Assembly (NCBI GenBank): GCA_020161395.1
Contig: JAIUOE010000002.1
Location: 434,001-498,000, forward strand
Direction of reading: 5' to 3'
Source of the DNA: Bacteroidota bacterium
GTDB taxonomy: Bacteria; Bacteroidota; Ignavibacteria; Ignavibacteriales; Ignavibacteriaceae
Length of the DNA stretch: 64,000 nucleotides
Made by a program: the position numbers and the translations under genes. Shown in pieces: positions 17,779-26,260 of the stretch. Under the pieces are notes generated by a model. It saw nothing but the letters and a program-made list of their open reading frames with translations. It ran no database searches and was not told the origin of the DNA. Numbering within the stretch: position 1 is the stretch's first letter; the number at the start of each line of letters is the position of its first letter.

Positions 17779-18981
17779 TTATGCAGTTTTTGTTTTTTTA
17801 ATGATCATCAAAGTTGCATCATCGTCCCACTTCACCCCGCCACCAAATTTATCGGCTTCGTCGAATATTATCTCAATAATTTCTGCAGCAGGTTTCCCGG
17901 CGTGCTTCTTCACAAGTTTTATAACTTCCTTAATAGTAAAAAATTCCTCATTCGCATTCTGTCGTTCAATGATCCCGTCACTGTAAAGAAGGAGGATATC
18001 TCCCTCATCCATGTGTGCAAATGAGCGTTTTATACTTATATCAGGAAATGCTCCGAAAATCAACCCTGTTGGATGGAGTTCTTCAATTCCATCTTTCTTA
18101 AATATCAACGGCGAGGGATGTCCCCCGTTTGCATAAAAAAGATTTCCGTTGTTTTCGAACTCGGCAAAGAAGAGGGAAATGAAACTTGTTGAGTATGACC
18201 CTCTGTAGATAACTTCATTCAATTTTTTTAATGTGTAAACCATCTTCATGTGTTTCTCCACACCCATTCGCAATCCCGTCACCACATCCCTTACCATCAA
18301 AGCAGCGGGAAGTCCGTGTCCGCTCGCATCCCCGAAACAAATACCAAATTCATTGGCATCAAATCTGAAATAATCATAAAGGTCACCCCCCACAAGTTCT
18401 GCCGGTTTAGATCTTGCTGCAATCTCCCATCCCGGAATTGCAGGAGGCACCGATGCCAGAAGCGATTGCTGAATCCTCGCTGCCTGCTCCATCTCACCGA
18501 TTACAGCCTCTGAAAAGAGTCGGTAATTGACTGCCCTCCTTACAGCGTTTAGACAAAATTCTATCTCTTCCCTTACCCACCCGCTGCGAAGTTCGAAAAC
18601 AAAAATATATTTCCGTTCGGGACTGTTTACAACCACCACCGCGGGAACAGAATATCCCTCCTGGTCTGCCGGTTTAAATATCGTAATGGTCGCGGGATCA
18701 TCAAAAATATAGAGTCTGGTCTTCAAAACCAGTGCCACTTCGGAAAGATCCACAGCCACTTTGTGAGCATAACTGTTCTCATCAAGACCGTCGGGATAAA
18801 TCAATTCGAAGTTCCCCGTAACCTCTTCGTAAATCCGCCCGTTCCCTATTTGTAAATCATTTCCAAAAACCGTCTGAAGTCTGGTTACTATGTTCACTAA
18901 AAAATCCTGACCGGTCTTTTCTTTTCCAATGCCGGCAAGCAGTGCGTCTAATTTTCTGTAAAAGTATTTTGGTTCTAACAT
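17779..18981 (-). CDS. PP2C-type (SpoIIE) serine phosphatase with GAF-like N-terminus
   Basis: 400 residues. Residues about 1-165 look like a GAF-type sensor domain without membrane helices. A short helix ('EQAARIQQSLLASVPPAIPGW') leads to the SpoIIE domain with metal-binding Asp residues in 'ELVGGDLYDYFRF', 'CFGDASGHGLPAALMV', 'LLLYSDGIIE' and 'WDDDATLMII'. Such RsbU-like enzymes dephosphorylate anti-sigma-factor antagonists in stress signalling; no partner genes are adjacent here. It is the first gene of a two-gene unit with the TRAP binding protein, which could mean the phosphatase controls or senses that uptake route (inference). Confidence 0.9.
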   Translation of the reverse strand: MLEPKYFYRKLDALLAGIGKEKTGQDFLVNIVTRLQTVFGNDLQIGNGRIYEEVTGNFELIYPDGLDENSYAHKVAVDLSEVALVLKTRLYIFDDPATITIFKPADQEGYSVPAVVVVNSPERKYIFVFELRSGWVREEIEFCLNAVRRAVNYRLFSEAVIGEMEQAARIQQSLLASVPPAIPGWEIAARSKPAELVGGDLYDYFRFDANEFGICFGDASGHGLPAALMVRDVVTGLRMGVEKHMKMVYTLKKLNEVIYRGSYSTSFISLFFAEFENNGNLFYANGGHPSPLIFKKDGIEELHPTGLIFGAFPDISIKRSFAHMDEGDILLLYSDGIIERQNANEEFFTIKEVIKLVKKHAGKPAAEIIEIIFDEADKFGGGVKWDDDATLMIIKKTKTA

Positions 18982-19141
18982 TTTAATTCATCTTTTTTGG
19001 TAAAAGGGGAAATTTGCCCCTTATAAATATAGGTAATTGTCCTTTATTTTTGAGAATTCAGTCACATAAAATTCAATCTTTAGCGAAAAAATTGTTAAAT
19101 TGTAAATTGATTTTGTCATATTTTCACTATCCGGAACAATT

Positions 19142-19924
19142 TTGGCACGCGAATCCACATTCGAACAACTACGGAAATTTTTCGACATTATTGGAGCTCT
19201 GTCCCTTTTTACACACAGATTCTTCATGAATGTCCTTAAACCACCTTATGAATTCGCCGAAATTGCCAAGCATATGTACGAACTCGGAGTGAAGACATTC
19301 CCGATAGTAAGCGTGACGGGTGTAATCATCGGCGTGGTGCTGACTTTGCAGTCTCTCCCGATTATGATTAAATTCGGAGCCGAGGCTTTTCTGCCCTACA
19401 TGGTAACCCTTTCTGTCATCAGAGAATTGGGACCGGTGCTTACCGCTTTGATTTTTGCAGGGAGGGTTTCAAGTGGAATTGGTGCCGAGCTCGGGTCAAT
19501 GAGAGTAACAGAACAGATTGATGCCATGGAAGTCTCCGCCATCGATCCCTTCCGTTTTCTTGTCGTAACCAGAGTGATTGCTACAACACTTATCCTACCA
19601 ATACTTACTGTTTATGTCGATTTTCTGGCAATTGGAGGCGGTTTTTTTGCTTCCTTTATTTCGATGAATACAACTTATGACCTGTACATGTCACAGGTAA
19701 TCGAAGTTGTAAAGTTTGGTGACATTATTCCCGGCATCGGGAAGACTGTTGTTTTCGGTTTCATCGTTGGCATTACAGGCTCATTCCTTGGATATACTGC
19801 CGATAAAGGGACGGAAGGGGTAGGCAAGGCATCGACAACCTCGGTGGTTTATTCGTCGTTGCTGATACTTGTTTTTGATATGATTCTCGTTCAAATAGCG
19901 TTGTGGTTATGGCCCGTAAATTAG
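19142..19924 (+). CDS. mlaE: MlaE-type ABC permease (lipid transport)
   Basis: 260 residues with five or six membrane segments and the MlaE core 'IRELGPVLTALIFAGRVSSGIGAELGSMRVTEQIDAMEV' split over about residues 98-136. It forms the inner-membrane channel of the Mla phospholipid-trafficking system. The start is TTG; no ATG is available upstream in frame. It overlaps the ATPase gene, and the MCE gene follows, completing the operon. The 160 bases before it are the divergent control region shared with the phosphatase gene and contain a TATTTTTG (19045-19052) that could be a -7 element. Confidence 0.93.
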   Translation: MARESTFEQLRKFFDIIGALSLFTHRFFMNVLKPPYEFAEIAKHMYELGVKTFPIVSVTGVIIGVVLTLQSLPIMIKFGAEAFLPYMVTLSVIRELGPVLTALIFAGRVSSGIGAELGSMRVTEQIDAMEVSAIDPFRFLVVTRVIATTLILPILTVYVDFLAIGGGFFASFISMNTTYDLYMSQVIEVVKFGDIIPGIGKTVVFGFIVGITGSFLGYTADKGTEGVGKASTTSVVYSSLLILVFDMILVQIALWLWPVN

Positions 19925-20664
19925 TGGAAATTCACGACCTCCATAAAAGTTTTGGGGAACAAACTGTGCTCGGTGGCGTCTCTTTGGATGTAACAGAGAC
20001 CCAAAATCTTGTTATATTTGGTAAATCAGGCACCGGAAAAAGTGTATTGCTCAAATGCATGGTTGGTTTGTTAATCCCCGACAGCGGAAAAATTACGATC
20101 AACGGAATCGATGTGCTCAATATCCCGTTGAAGCAGATGAATGAACTAAGGAAAAATATCGGTTTTCTCTTTCAAAGTGCAGCTCTGTATGATTCAATGT
20201 CTGTAAGGGAAAATCTGGCTTTCCCGCTTATAAGAAATTTTAATTTCACGCAAAAGGAAGTAACTTACAAAGTCGAACGGGCATTGGATATGGTGTCGCT
20301 TTCCTATGCAATCGATAAAATGCCCAGCGAACTTTCCGGAGGAATGAGAAAAAGAGTGGGGCTCGCACGCTCCATAATTACCGAACCGATGCTCATGCTT
20401 TATGATGAACCAACTACAGGTCTCGACCCCATTACAACAAAGGAAATCAGTAAACTGATCCGCGATCTCCAAAAGGAACTCAAAATGACCTCGATTGCCG
20501 TTACTCACGACTTGATATGCGCCCAGATCATCGCTGATCGCGCAATCGTGCTAAACGATGGTATCATATTGTTTGAAGGAGATCTGGCGACACTGACCAC
20601 GCTCGAAGATCCCTTCCTGAAAAACTTTTTTAGCCCCGAATATTTAGAGGAAAATTATGGCTGA
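19909..20664 (+). CDS. mlaF: MlaF-type ABC ATPase
   Basis: 251 residues from the ATG at 19909 (a GTG two codons earlier is possible). All ABC motifs are intact: Walker A 'GKSGTGKSVLL', Q-loop 'FLFQSAALYDSMSVRENL', signature 'LSGGMRKRVGLARS', Walker B 'LMLYDEPTTGLDP' and H-switch 'AVTHD'. The 'SGGMRKR' form is typical of MlaF. It drives lipid movement through MlaE. It overlaps mlaE by 16 bases and the MCE gene by 8, so translation is likely coupled. It is the only complete MlaF in this window and contrasts with the degenerate one at 37694. Confidence 0.95.
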   Translation: MARKLVEIHDLHKSFGEQTVLGGVSLDVTETQNLVIFGKSGTGKSVLLKCMVGLLIPDSGKITINGIDVLNIPLKQMNELRKNIGFLFQSAALYDSMSVRENLAFPLIRNFNFTQKEVTYKVERALDMVSLSYAIDKMPSELSGGMRKRVGLARSIITEPMLMLYDEPTTGLDPITTKEISKLIRDLQKELKMTSIAVTHDLICAQIIADRAIVLNDGIILFEGDLATLTTLEDPFLKNFFSPEYLEENYG

Positions 20665-21721
20665 GCCACATAAATTTTTACGACTCGGTATTTTTGTATC
20701 TATCGGAATGATTCTGCTCTTGATAGGAATTTTTTATGTCGGCAGTAAACAATCACTTTTTACTCCCACATTTAAGGTAAAAGCCTATTTTACCAACATT
20801 GAAGGACTCAGAAAAGGCGCACCAGTCAGGATGTCAGGCATCAATGTCGGGGCTGTGGCAGATATCTTTTTAGCACCAGACACCTCAGGGAAAGTGCTCG
20901 TGATACTCGACCTCGAAAAAGATGTTCAAAGGTTCATTCGCACAAATACACAGGCTTTTGTGGAAACAGAGGGTCTCGTCGGAAATAAGGTTGTTAATCT
21001 TCAAAAAGGAACTGCCGACCAGCCCGCCGTCGAGGATGGTGGTACTATCGTCGGAATGAATCCCCTCGGTCTCGGAGCCATTCTTAGCGAAATCACCGAA
21101 ATTCTCGGTTCCACTAAATCGATGAGCGCCGATCTCGCCGGAATTGTAGCCAAAGTAAATTCAGGAGAAGGAACCTTCGGTAAACTTATTAATGACGACC
21201 GCCTCTACGAGAATACCAACAGAATCCTCCTTACTGCAAACCGCGGACTCGAGGAAGCCGTCTCAAAATATGACACACTTGCCTCAATCGTAAGTGAACT
21301 GGGTAAAAACATAAACTCTGTGGTCAAAAATGCAGACCGCGTGATGTTCACAATGGATACATTGATGGCACATGTCGACGGTGTGATCAAGGATGTTAGA
21401 GCAGGAAAAGGAATAGTCGGTAAACTCGTTACAGATGGCAGCGATGTGGATGTATCGGTAAAAACCATGCTTTCTGAGCTCGTTGGTATCACAAAAGAAG
21501 TAAGAGTGGGTGCAGGAAGATTCGCCGAAAACATGGAAGCCCTCAAACGCAACTGGTTATTCTCATCATACTTCGAAGAGAGAGGCTACTACGACAAATC
21601 AGGCTACGAAGTAAAACTCGAAGACTACATCGAGCAGATAAACAAAAAAATCAAAGATCTCGACGACAGAATCAAAACCCTCAAAGACCTGGAAAAGAAA
21701 ACCACTTCAGCAAAGAAATAA
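20657..21721 (+). CDS. mlaD: MlaD-type MCE domain protein
   Basis: 354 residues: N-terminal membrane anchor (about 10-30), one MCE domain ('FKVKAYFTNIEGLRKGAPVRMSGINVGAV', 'VNLQKGTADQPAVEDGGTIVG'), then a long helical region with 'GEGTFGKLINDDRLYENTN' and a charged C-terminal coiled coil (about 315-350, Lys/Asp/Glu-rich). MCE rings bind phospholipids in the periplasm and form the passage between the membranes. Last gene of the mla operon, followed by short repeats and a two-way terminator. Confidence 0.93.
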   Translation: MAEPHKFLRLGIFVSIGMILLLIGIFYVGSKQSLFTPTFKVKAYFTNIEGLRKGAPVRMSGINVGAVADIFLAPDTSGKVLVILDLEKDVQRFIRTNTQAFVETEGLVGNKVVNLQKGTADQPAVEDGGTIVGMNPLGLGAILSEITEILGSTKSMSADLAGIVAKVNSGEGTFGKLINDDRLYENTNRILLTANRGLEEAVSKYDTLASIVSELGKNINSVVKNADRVMFTMDTLMAHVDGVIKDVRAGKGIVGKLVTDGSDVDVSVKTMLSELVGITKEVRVGAGRFAENMEALKRNWLFSSYFEERGYYDKSGYEVKLEDYIEQINKKIKDLDDRIKTLKDLEKKTTSAKK

Positions 21722-21770
21722 AAACTGAAAAGCTGAATTAATGAATGACTGAATCACTGAATAGCTATAT

Positions 21771-21805
21771 TATTGGATTATTGGATTATTGGATTATTGG
21801 ATTAT
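21771..21805. repeat. Tandem 8-bp repeat TATTGGAT (4 copies)
   Basis: Four perfect copies of TATTGGAT plus TAT lie in the 3' region between mlaD and the terminator. Just before it is a looser run (GAATTAATGAATGACTGAAT). Nothing suggests a gene here. Likely replication-slippage sequence. Confidence 0.8.
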
Positions 21806-21823
21806 CTGCATTATTGCATTAAA

Positions 21824-21860
21824 AAAAAGGCTGCCCCTGAACAACAGAGACAGCCTTTTT
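21824..21860. terminator. Bidirectional Rho-independent terminator
   Basis: A 10-bp stem AAAAAGGCTG / CAGCCTTTTT with a 17-base loop has a T run after the hairpin on both strands. It lies between the convergent mlaD (+) and DUF6580 (-) genes and can end both operons. The GGCTG/CAGCC stem core is shared with the terminator at 12901. Confidence 0.85.
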
Positions 21861-21880
21861 TATTTAATTCCTGTGTGGTT

Positions 21881-22402
21881 TTATGCTTCAGAGAAGGCAG
21901 GAACCTTTGCTTTTGCGAGTTCGAAAGCGCCGAACATCACGCCGGTGTAGAAAAGATCACCAATTACGCTGTACTGGAAGAATGGTATCGCTGCTGTGTA
22001 GCACTGAACCAGACCTGCCATGTCCATCGAATAGAAACCGCCTGCAAGCCATACTGCAAAGTTGGTAACCACGAAGAAAATTATGCTGGAGGCAAGCGCT
22101 GCTCCCGCGGTTTTTACAACCGAGTTTTTGTCACGGAGCAGGAAACCAATTCCGACTATAGCTGCAAAGCTTAAATATACCGCCCACATTGTGCTGTGAA
22201 ATCCCAGTACCAGATCGGAAAGTATCATGGCAAGAAACGGTACTGCAAATGAGAGCTTTTTATCACTGAAATACGCTCCACCGAACAACGCCATGGCTGC
22301 AATCGGGGTAAAGTTTGGGAAGTGTGGAACCAGACGCATTCCGGCTGCTATCACCACCATCACAATGGTTAATATCAATGTGTTTTTGTTTTCAATTTTC
22401 AT
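21881..22402 (-). CDS. DUF6580-type membrane protein, probable inner-membrane part of B12 uptake
   Basis: 173 residues with about five hydrophobic helices. The opening 'RLVPHFPNFTPIAAMALFGGAYFSDKKLSFAVPFLAMILSD' is the recognisable signature of DUF6580, a family proposed to be a transport component and resembling small S-components of ECF transporters. It is the last gene downstream of a cobalamin riboswitch, after the receptor and lipoprotein; 84 bases separate it from the lipoprotein gene, so a separate promoter is possible. A role in moving cobalamin or a precursor across the inner membrane is inference from context. Confidence 0.8.
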   Translation of the reverse strand: MKIENKNTLILTIVMVVIAAGMRLVPHFPNFTPIAAMALFGGAYFSDKKLSFAVPFLAMILSDLVLGFHSTMWAVYLSFAAIVGIGFLLRDKNSVVKTAGAALASSIIFFVVTNFAVWLAGGFYSMDMAGLVQCYTAAIPFFQYSVIGDLFYTGVMFGAFELAKAKVPAFSEA

Positions 22403-22486
22403 TTTATCTCCGCTATCTCAATAAATTCTTTTATCGTAAAGATGTAATTTAAACTAATTTATTCTAAAAATAAAACTAAATTCAAA

Positions 22487-23554
22487 TTATCTGTAATTTA
22501 TTATGGCTATGCTTCCGGGATTTAGTCCTGTATCAAATCTTCTGATTTCATTTCCCTGCAGATCAAAAACCGCCACCTCACCATTTTGTGTAAAATCCTT
22601 CGGATTACCGAGATACAACAACCTGTCAATCGGGTCGAAACTCATTGAATAAATAAAGCCGTAAATGGTGTTAACCTGCATGCCCTGAATTACCAATGTA
22701 GAACCGGCAGATAAATTATTCAAATCAACTTTTAAAACTCCAAGATTATTGGTCAGATACATTACATTTTCAGGTGTAACAACCGCATCTTCGGGGTTCT
22801 GTGTAATTACGAGTGAATCCATCACTTCGAAACCTGAAGGATCGATTTTGTAAAGTGCCCCGCCAATATTGCTGGAATCATACCTCCCCTTGCAAACGGT
22901 ATAAATAAAATTGTTGTTGTCCTTCACAAGGTTTATCGGATTTGTTCCTACTTTAATCGTCTTCACGACTGCATCGGTTGCCATATCGATCACGGAAACA
23001 GAATTCCCGCCTCCAAGTCCTGAATTGGCAACAAGAAGTTTTCCATTATGTTCGAGGATTCCTTCCGGAAAACTGCCGACAGTTATCTCCTTCTCAATCG
23101 AAAGAGATTGTGTGTTTATTTTATAAACTTTTCCTGAAAAACCTGTTATGTAGGCTGTAACAGAGTCTTTTGCATAAATTCTACGCGGACCCGAAAACGC
23201 TCCAAGATCGATACTTCCCTTCGACTTAAAGGTATTAACATCGATAATCTCAACTTTGTTCGAAACATTTACGGTTATAAATCCCGTCTTTCCGCTTATA
23301 ATGATCTCGTTTCCGGTATCACCAAGTGGTTTCCCGGTATTCGCCGTCTGGAATACATTCTGAAAAACCTTTTTCGATGTAAGTTCGTAAAATGAGAGCG
23401 ACGAGTTGTTCTGACTGTAGAGCCCTTCATTCAGAACATAAACTCCTTTATTCACCTGTTCAACCGGCACAACTGGATTTGTCGAAGTGTCGCTGCAACC
23501 GGTTATGGTCAAAATCGCCACGATTAAAAATGGTATAAAAATTATTTTCCTCAT
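22487..23554 (-). CDS. Beta-propeller surface lipoprotein, BtuG-like (YncE/DUF5074 type)
   Basis: 355 residues. A lipoprotein signal is clear ('ILTITGCSDTS', lipid Cys20). The rest is a string of YVTN/YncE-like beta-propeller blades, e.g. 'SVSVIDMATDAVVKTIKVGTNPINLV' and 'VAVFDLQGNEIRRFDTGLNPGSIAI'. In Bacteroides, BtuG is a surface beta-propeller lipoprotein that captures B12 and caps BtuB. The same fold, the same lipid anchor and a position directly after a riboswitch-controlled BtuB-like gene (1 base gap) make that role likely here, though sequence similarity to BtuG was not tested. Confidence 0.85.
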   Translation of the reverse strand: MRKIIFIPFLIVAILTITGCSDTSTNPVVPVEQVNKGVYVLNEGLYSQNNSSLSFYELTSKKVFQNVFQTANTGKPLGDTGNEIIISGKTGFITVNVSNKVEIIDVNTFKSKGSIDLGAFSGPRRIYAKDSVTAYITGFSGKVYKINTQSLSIEKEITVGSFPEGILEHNGKLLVANSGLGGGNSVSVIDMATDAVVKTIKVGTNPINLVKDNNNFIYTVCKGRYDSSNIGGALYKIDPSGFEVMDSLVITQNPEDAVVTPENVMYLTNNLGVLKVDLNNLSAGSTLVIQGMQVNTIYGFIYSMSFDPIDRLLYLGNPKDFTQNGEVAVFDLQGNEIRRFDTGLNPGSIAIINYR

Positions 23555-23555
23555 G

Positions 23556-25706
23556 TTAGTCCTGTATTTTTGTAGTGAATGAAAAAACGATTGATCTTAG
23601 CGGCATCGGATACGACTGAATAATCTTGTAATTCTCGTTAAACAGATTGTAGAATGAGACACTTATTGCCTGCCGTGCATTTAATAAATTAAAAAATGTT
23701 GTGATGTGGAGGTCGAATACACTGTGGTTTTGAATAACGAAGTAAGGGTCGTTGTCAGAGGTAAAATATGAACTCCCGATAAACCTGTGATCCAGCACCA
23801 CTTTAAAAATGTCCGAATTATAAGACAAGGAACTGATCATCCTCTCCCTCGGCGTATAAACAAGCTGTTTACCGTCGCTCCTGTCACCACTTCCAAAATT
23901 CGAGATATTACGGGCAGAAAGCCACGAAAAAGCAAAATCAGCCCTTAATGCATTATCAAAAAAGGTGAGGGAGAGAGCCAGGTCGATCCCCTCCGACTTG
24001 ACTTTCGAGATATTCCTCGGTATCTGAAGAGCAATTATCGAGGGCACCCAGATTATCTTGTCAGCAGTCTCAAGACTGTACCATATTGCTGAAACACTCC
24101 TCACAAATGGAAGAAGATTACTAAATTCAATACCTGTCTCAAGTCCGGTTGTCTTTTCAGGATTCAGGCTCCCTGTCGAAAGCAGTGAGGAGTAGTAATA
24201 TTCGTTGTAGGAAGGTATCCTGTCTGTCGAAAAGAAATTAAATTTCACTCTCAGACGGTCAAAACCTGCTGGAACTAATGTCAGTCCCCCGTTCCAGTTG
24301 ATGCCGTTTTCATTTCTCTCGCCAATCCCCTCCTGACTGAAAAACTCCCCGTTTACACCTCCCGTGATGAAGAGACCGGCTAAAACTTCGGGCAGGATTG
24401 CAGGCTCCCAGTCAACTTTTGCAAGCAGCCTGTTTACCCTTCTCTTTACAAATGATTCTTTTCTGTAGTTGGAAAGCACTGTTTTGATGTCAGCGAGCTC
24501 ACCCCCCTCAAACCCGTAACCACCGCTCAGTGTTACACTTCCGAGTTTTAGCCAGCTTTTGGCATTGAAAGAGAGGTTGTTCAGGGTGGAATTGTCGGCA
24601 CCATTCACCTTGTAGTAAGCCCTGTTAGGGTCGTCGAAATTCAGGCGTTGATGGCTGAAACCGAGTGAAGATTCCAGTCCCGAATTTTCAGCGATCGCGG
24701 TGGAAAATCTTAAAATTGTGAGTGTCCCTTCTGTGGTGTTCGTTGCCCCTGATGAGGAAGTATTGTTCGAAACCACAAATCCCGGTACTCCCGCCTGATA
24801 AAATCCATAGTTGGAATAAAGATCGATCGCGGTGCTGCTCCCTGTGTAACCTGCCGATAGAGAGATAAAAGATCTGTTGAAATGAGCGTTTTCCCGTGTC
24901 AGTTTCGTTCCGTTAAACTCATATTCAAATCTGTTTGCCGACCAAACCCTTTCCGCTGAAACCCCTGCATAAAACCTGCCGAAAGAGATATTTCCACTCC
25001 CGGAAAAGGAAACCATCCCGGCATCATCAATTTTTTCTGTCGATATGAAGGAATAATCCCTCTTGCCCCGTGTCTCAAGGTTAAGCACACCTCCGGCTGA
25101 AATTTCGCCTTCACCCGATGCAGAAGTGGAAAACTCGGCAGCCCTCAATTCATCAGTAAATACACCCGAAAGATCAAATCCACCTGTCCTTATATCGTTC
25201 ACCCTTACTCCGTTAAATAAAACCAGACTGTTTTCTGCACTCATTCCTCTGAATGAAATCTGCTTCAACGAACCCGATCCTCCGTAATCTTTTATCGACA
25301 ATCCGAAATCCCTGCTGATTATGTCAGCCAGAGTTCTGTATCCCTCACCTTCCTTTGTTTCCAGATCGACTTTCTTTGTGAAACTACCCCCCTTTTCGCC
25401 GGAACCCGTTATCACAACTTCATCCATAACAGAAGAGGCAGCAACAAGTTTTACCAGATGCAGTTTTTCACCGGGGATTATTTTGAATACAGATTTGAGC
25501 CACGAAACATGAGTTACTGTCACTTCCAAAGAGGGATCGAAAGATGAAATGTCTGCAATCCCCTCTTCACCCGTCACAACAATTTTCACACCATTGCTTA
25601 CAACAGCACCGGAAACGGGAGCACCACTGACGGAATCAACCACCAGTACAGAGGTCTGGGCAAATAAAATATTCGCACATATAAAAAAGAAAATCAGATA
25701 TTTCAT
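23556..25706 (-). CDS. btuB: TonB-dependent receptor, BtuB-like, under cobalamin riboswitch
   Basis: 716 residues from the ATG that opens a signal peptide ('MKYLIFFFICANILFAQ'); the longer frame to 25787 would add 27 unlikely residues. A short carboxypeptidase-regulatory-like domain (about 20-95) is followed by a plug ('VMDEVVITGSGEKGG', 'LKQISFRGMSAENSLVLFNGVRVND', 'GEISAGGVLNLETRGKRD') and a 22-strand-type barrel ending 'NLFNENYKIIQSYPMPLRSIVFSFTTKIQ'. It should import cobalamin across the outer membrane. Substrate assignment rests mainly on the riboswitch 114 bases upstream and on the beta-propeller lipoprotein downstream. Confidence 0.93.
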   Translation of the reverse strand: MKYLIFFFICANILFAQTSVLVVDSVSGAPVSGAVVSNGVKIVVTGEEGIADISSFDPSLEVTVTHVSWLKSVFKIIPGEKLHLVKLVAASSVMDEVVITGSGEKGGSFTKKVDLETKEGEGYRTLADIISRDFGLSIKDYGGSGSLKQISFRGMSAENSLVLFNGVRVNDIRTGGFDLSGVFTDELRAAEFSTSASGEGEISAGGVLNLETRGKRDYSFISTEKIDDAGMVSFSGSGNISFGRFYAGVSAERVWSANRFEYEFNGTKLTRENAHFNRSFISLSAGYTGSSTAIDLYSNYGFYQAGVPGFVVSNNTSSSGATNTTEGTLTILRFSTAIAENSGLESSLGFSHQRLNFDDPNRAYYKVNGADNSTLNNLSFNAKSWLKLGSVTLSGGYGFEGGELADIKTVLSNYRKESFVKRRVNRLLAKVDWEPAILPEVLAGLFITGGVNGEFFSQEGIGERNENGINWNGGLTLVPAGFDRLRVKFNFFSTDRIPSYNEYYYSSLLSTGSLNPEKTTGLETGIEFSNLLPFVRSVSAIWYSLETADKIIWVPSIIALQIPRNISKVKSEGIDLALSLTFFDNALRADFAFSWLSARNISNFGSGDRSDGKQLVYTPRERMISSLSYNSDIFKVVLDHRFIGSSYFTSDNDPYFVIQNHSVFDLHITTFFNLLNARQAISVSFYNLFNENYKIIQSYPMPLRSIVFSFTTKIQD

Positions 25707-25763
25707 GTTTTGTGAGGTGGAACGGGGAGTATAAAGAAGTGTAAATAAGCAGGAGCCGTAACT

Positions 25764-25813
25764 GTATACAAGCATACAGCGAACCAATAACGACCTTTTA
25801 CGCGAAGGTTGTT
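25764..25813 (-). promoter_or_regulatory. Leader hairpins between cobalamin riboswitch and btuB
   Basis: Two hairpins lie between aptamer and gene. One pairs AACAACCTT with AAGGTCGTT (25789-25813, one mismatch); the other pairs CTGTAT with ATACAG (25764-25781). Neither is followed by a T run, so control of translation or a Rho-type mechanism is more likely than an intrinsic terminator. They are candidates for the expression platform. Confidence 0.45.
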
Positions 25814-25820
25814 ACCTGTT

Positions 25821-25989
25821 TATTTACGGCAGGTCTCCTGGCTCGAGGTAAATTGCCAAGCCTTCCCAATATATCATGGTGGCTTAAATGGCAAACTGGA
25901 AATGCTATATCCTCACACAGTTGCGCGACAGCGCCGGATTCTCACCGGCTTCCCTATTCTTTCTGCTCCCTGCAGAACACCGTAAATTG
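25821..25989 (-). promoter_or_regulatory. Cobalamin (B12) riboswitch aptamer
   Basis: Read on the - strand, the B12-box core 'GAAGCCGGTGAGAATCCGGC' lies at 25931-25953 followed by GCTGTC and GCAACTGT, and the 3' conserved segment 'GAGCCAGGAGACCTGCCGT' lies at 25825-25843. A P1 helix closes the element (TTTACGG near 25987 with CCGTAAA near 25823). All expected conserved parts of a class-I cobalamin aptamer are present in order. It lies just after the promoter at 26005-26034 and before btuB; B12 binding should reduce expression of btuB and the genes behind it. Confidence 0.95.
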
Positions 25990-26004
25990 TTTTTAAGAAC
26001 TCCA

Positions 26005-26034
26005 CAAATGTACAACCTTTTTGGGAGAAAACAA
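26005..26034 (-). promoter_or_regulatory. Bacteroidota-type promoter (TTG-N19-TACATTTG) of the B12 operon
   Basis: On the - strand, TTG (26034-26032) is followed by exactly 19 bases and then TACATTTG (26012-26005), matching the Bacteroidota consensus TTTG/TTG-N19-TAnnTTTG. Transcription would start near 25998, about 10 bases before the first paired base of the riboswitch. Confidence 0.75.
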
Positions 26035-26036
26035 TA

Positions 26037-26167
26037 AGTACTTGAGTACTTGAGTGACTTGAGTGACTTGAGTGACTTGAGCACTTGAGTAACTCGAGTA
26101 ACTTGAGTAACTCGAGTAACTTGAGTAACTCTGGTCTCTCAAGTCTCTCTGGTTTCTCAAGTTTCTC
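26037..26167. repeat. ACTTGAGT-based direct repeat array 1
   Basis: About 130 bases made of degenerate 9- to 10-base units: ACTTGAGT, then ACTTGAGTGA three times, then alternating AACTCGAGTA / AACTTGAGTA, and finally CTCTGGTCTCTCAAG-type units. It lies upstream of the B12 promoter and downstream of the 26261 gene terminator. A 70-residue open frame across it is repeat-derived (SYSSYSS, TQVTQV) and not a gene. Related arrays occur at 32461-32550 and 63325-63378. Confidence 0.85.
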
Positions 26168-26201
26168 AAAAAAAAACCCGCCACTCTTTCGAATGACGGG
26201 T
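26168..26201 (-). terminator. Rho-independent terminator of the surface-protein operon
   Basis: On the - strand, ACCCG and CGGGT arms with further pairs inside (one mismatch) form a hairpin followed by a run of nine T. It is about 60 bases downstream of the 64-residue ORF that ends at 26261. Confidence 0.8.
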
Positions 26202-26260
26202 CCAACTGGTTAGGTTTTTTCTTTTAGAGTAAATCTGAGATTTACTTTGTCACTGTATTT

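Noticed and set aside
21773-22174. 133-residue open frame on the + strand starting MDYWIIG
   Set aside because: Starts in the TATTGGAT repeats and runs antisense through the terminator and the DUF6580 gene; composition has no protein-like pattern.
26037-26167. CRISPR array reading of the ACTTGAGT repeats
   Set aside because: Units are 8-10 bases and contiguous with no unique spacers; no cas genes in the window.
25993-26205. 70-residue open frame on the - strand
   Set aside because: It is a translation of the direct repeat array (SYSS and TQV runs) and crosses a terminator.
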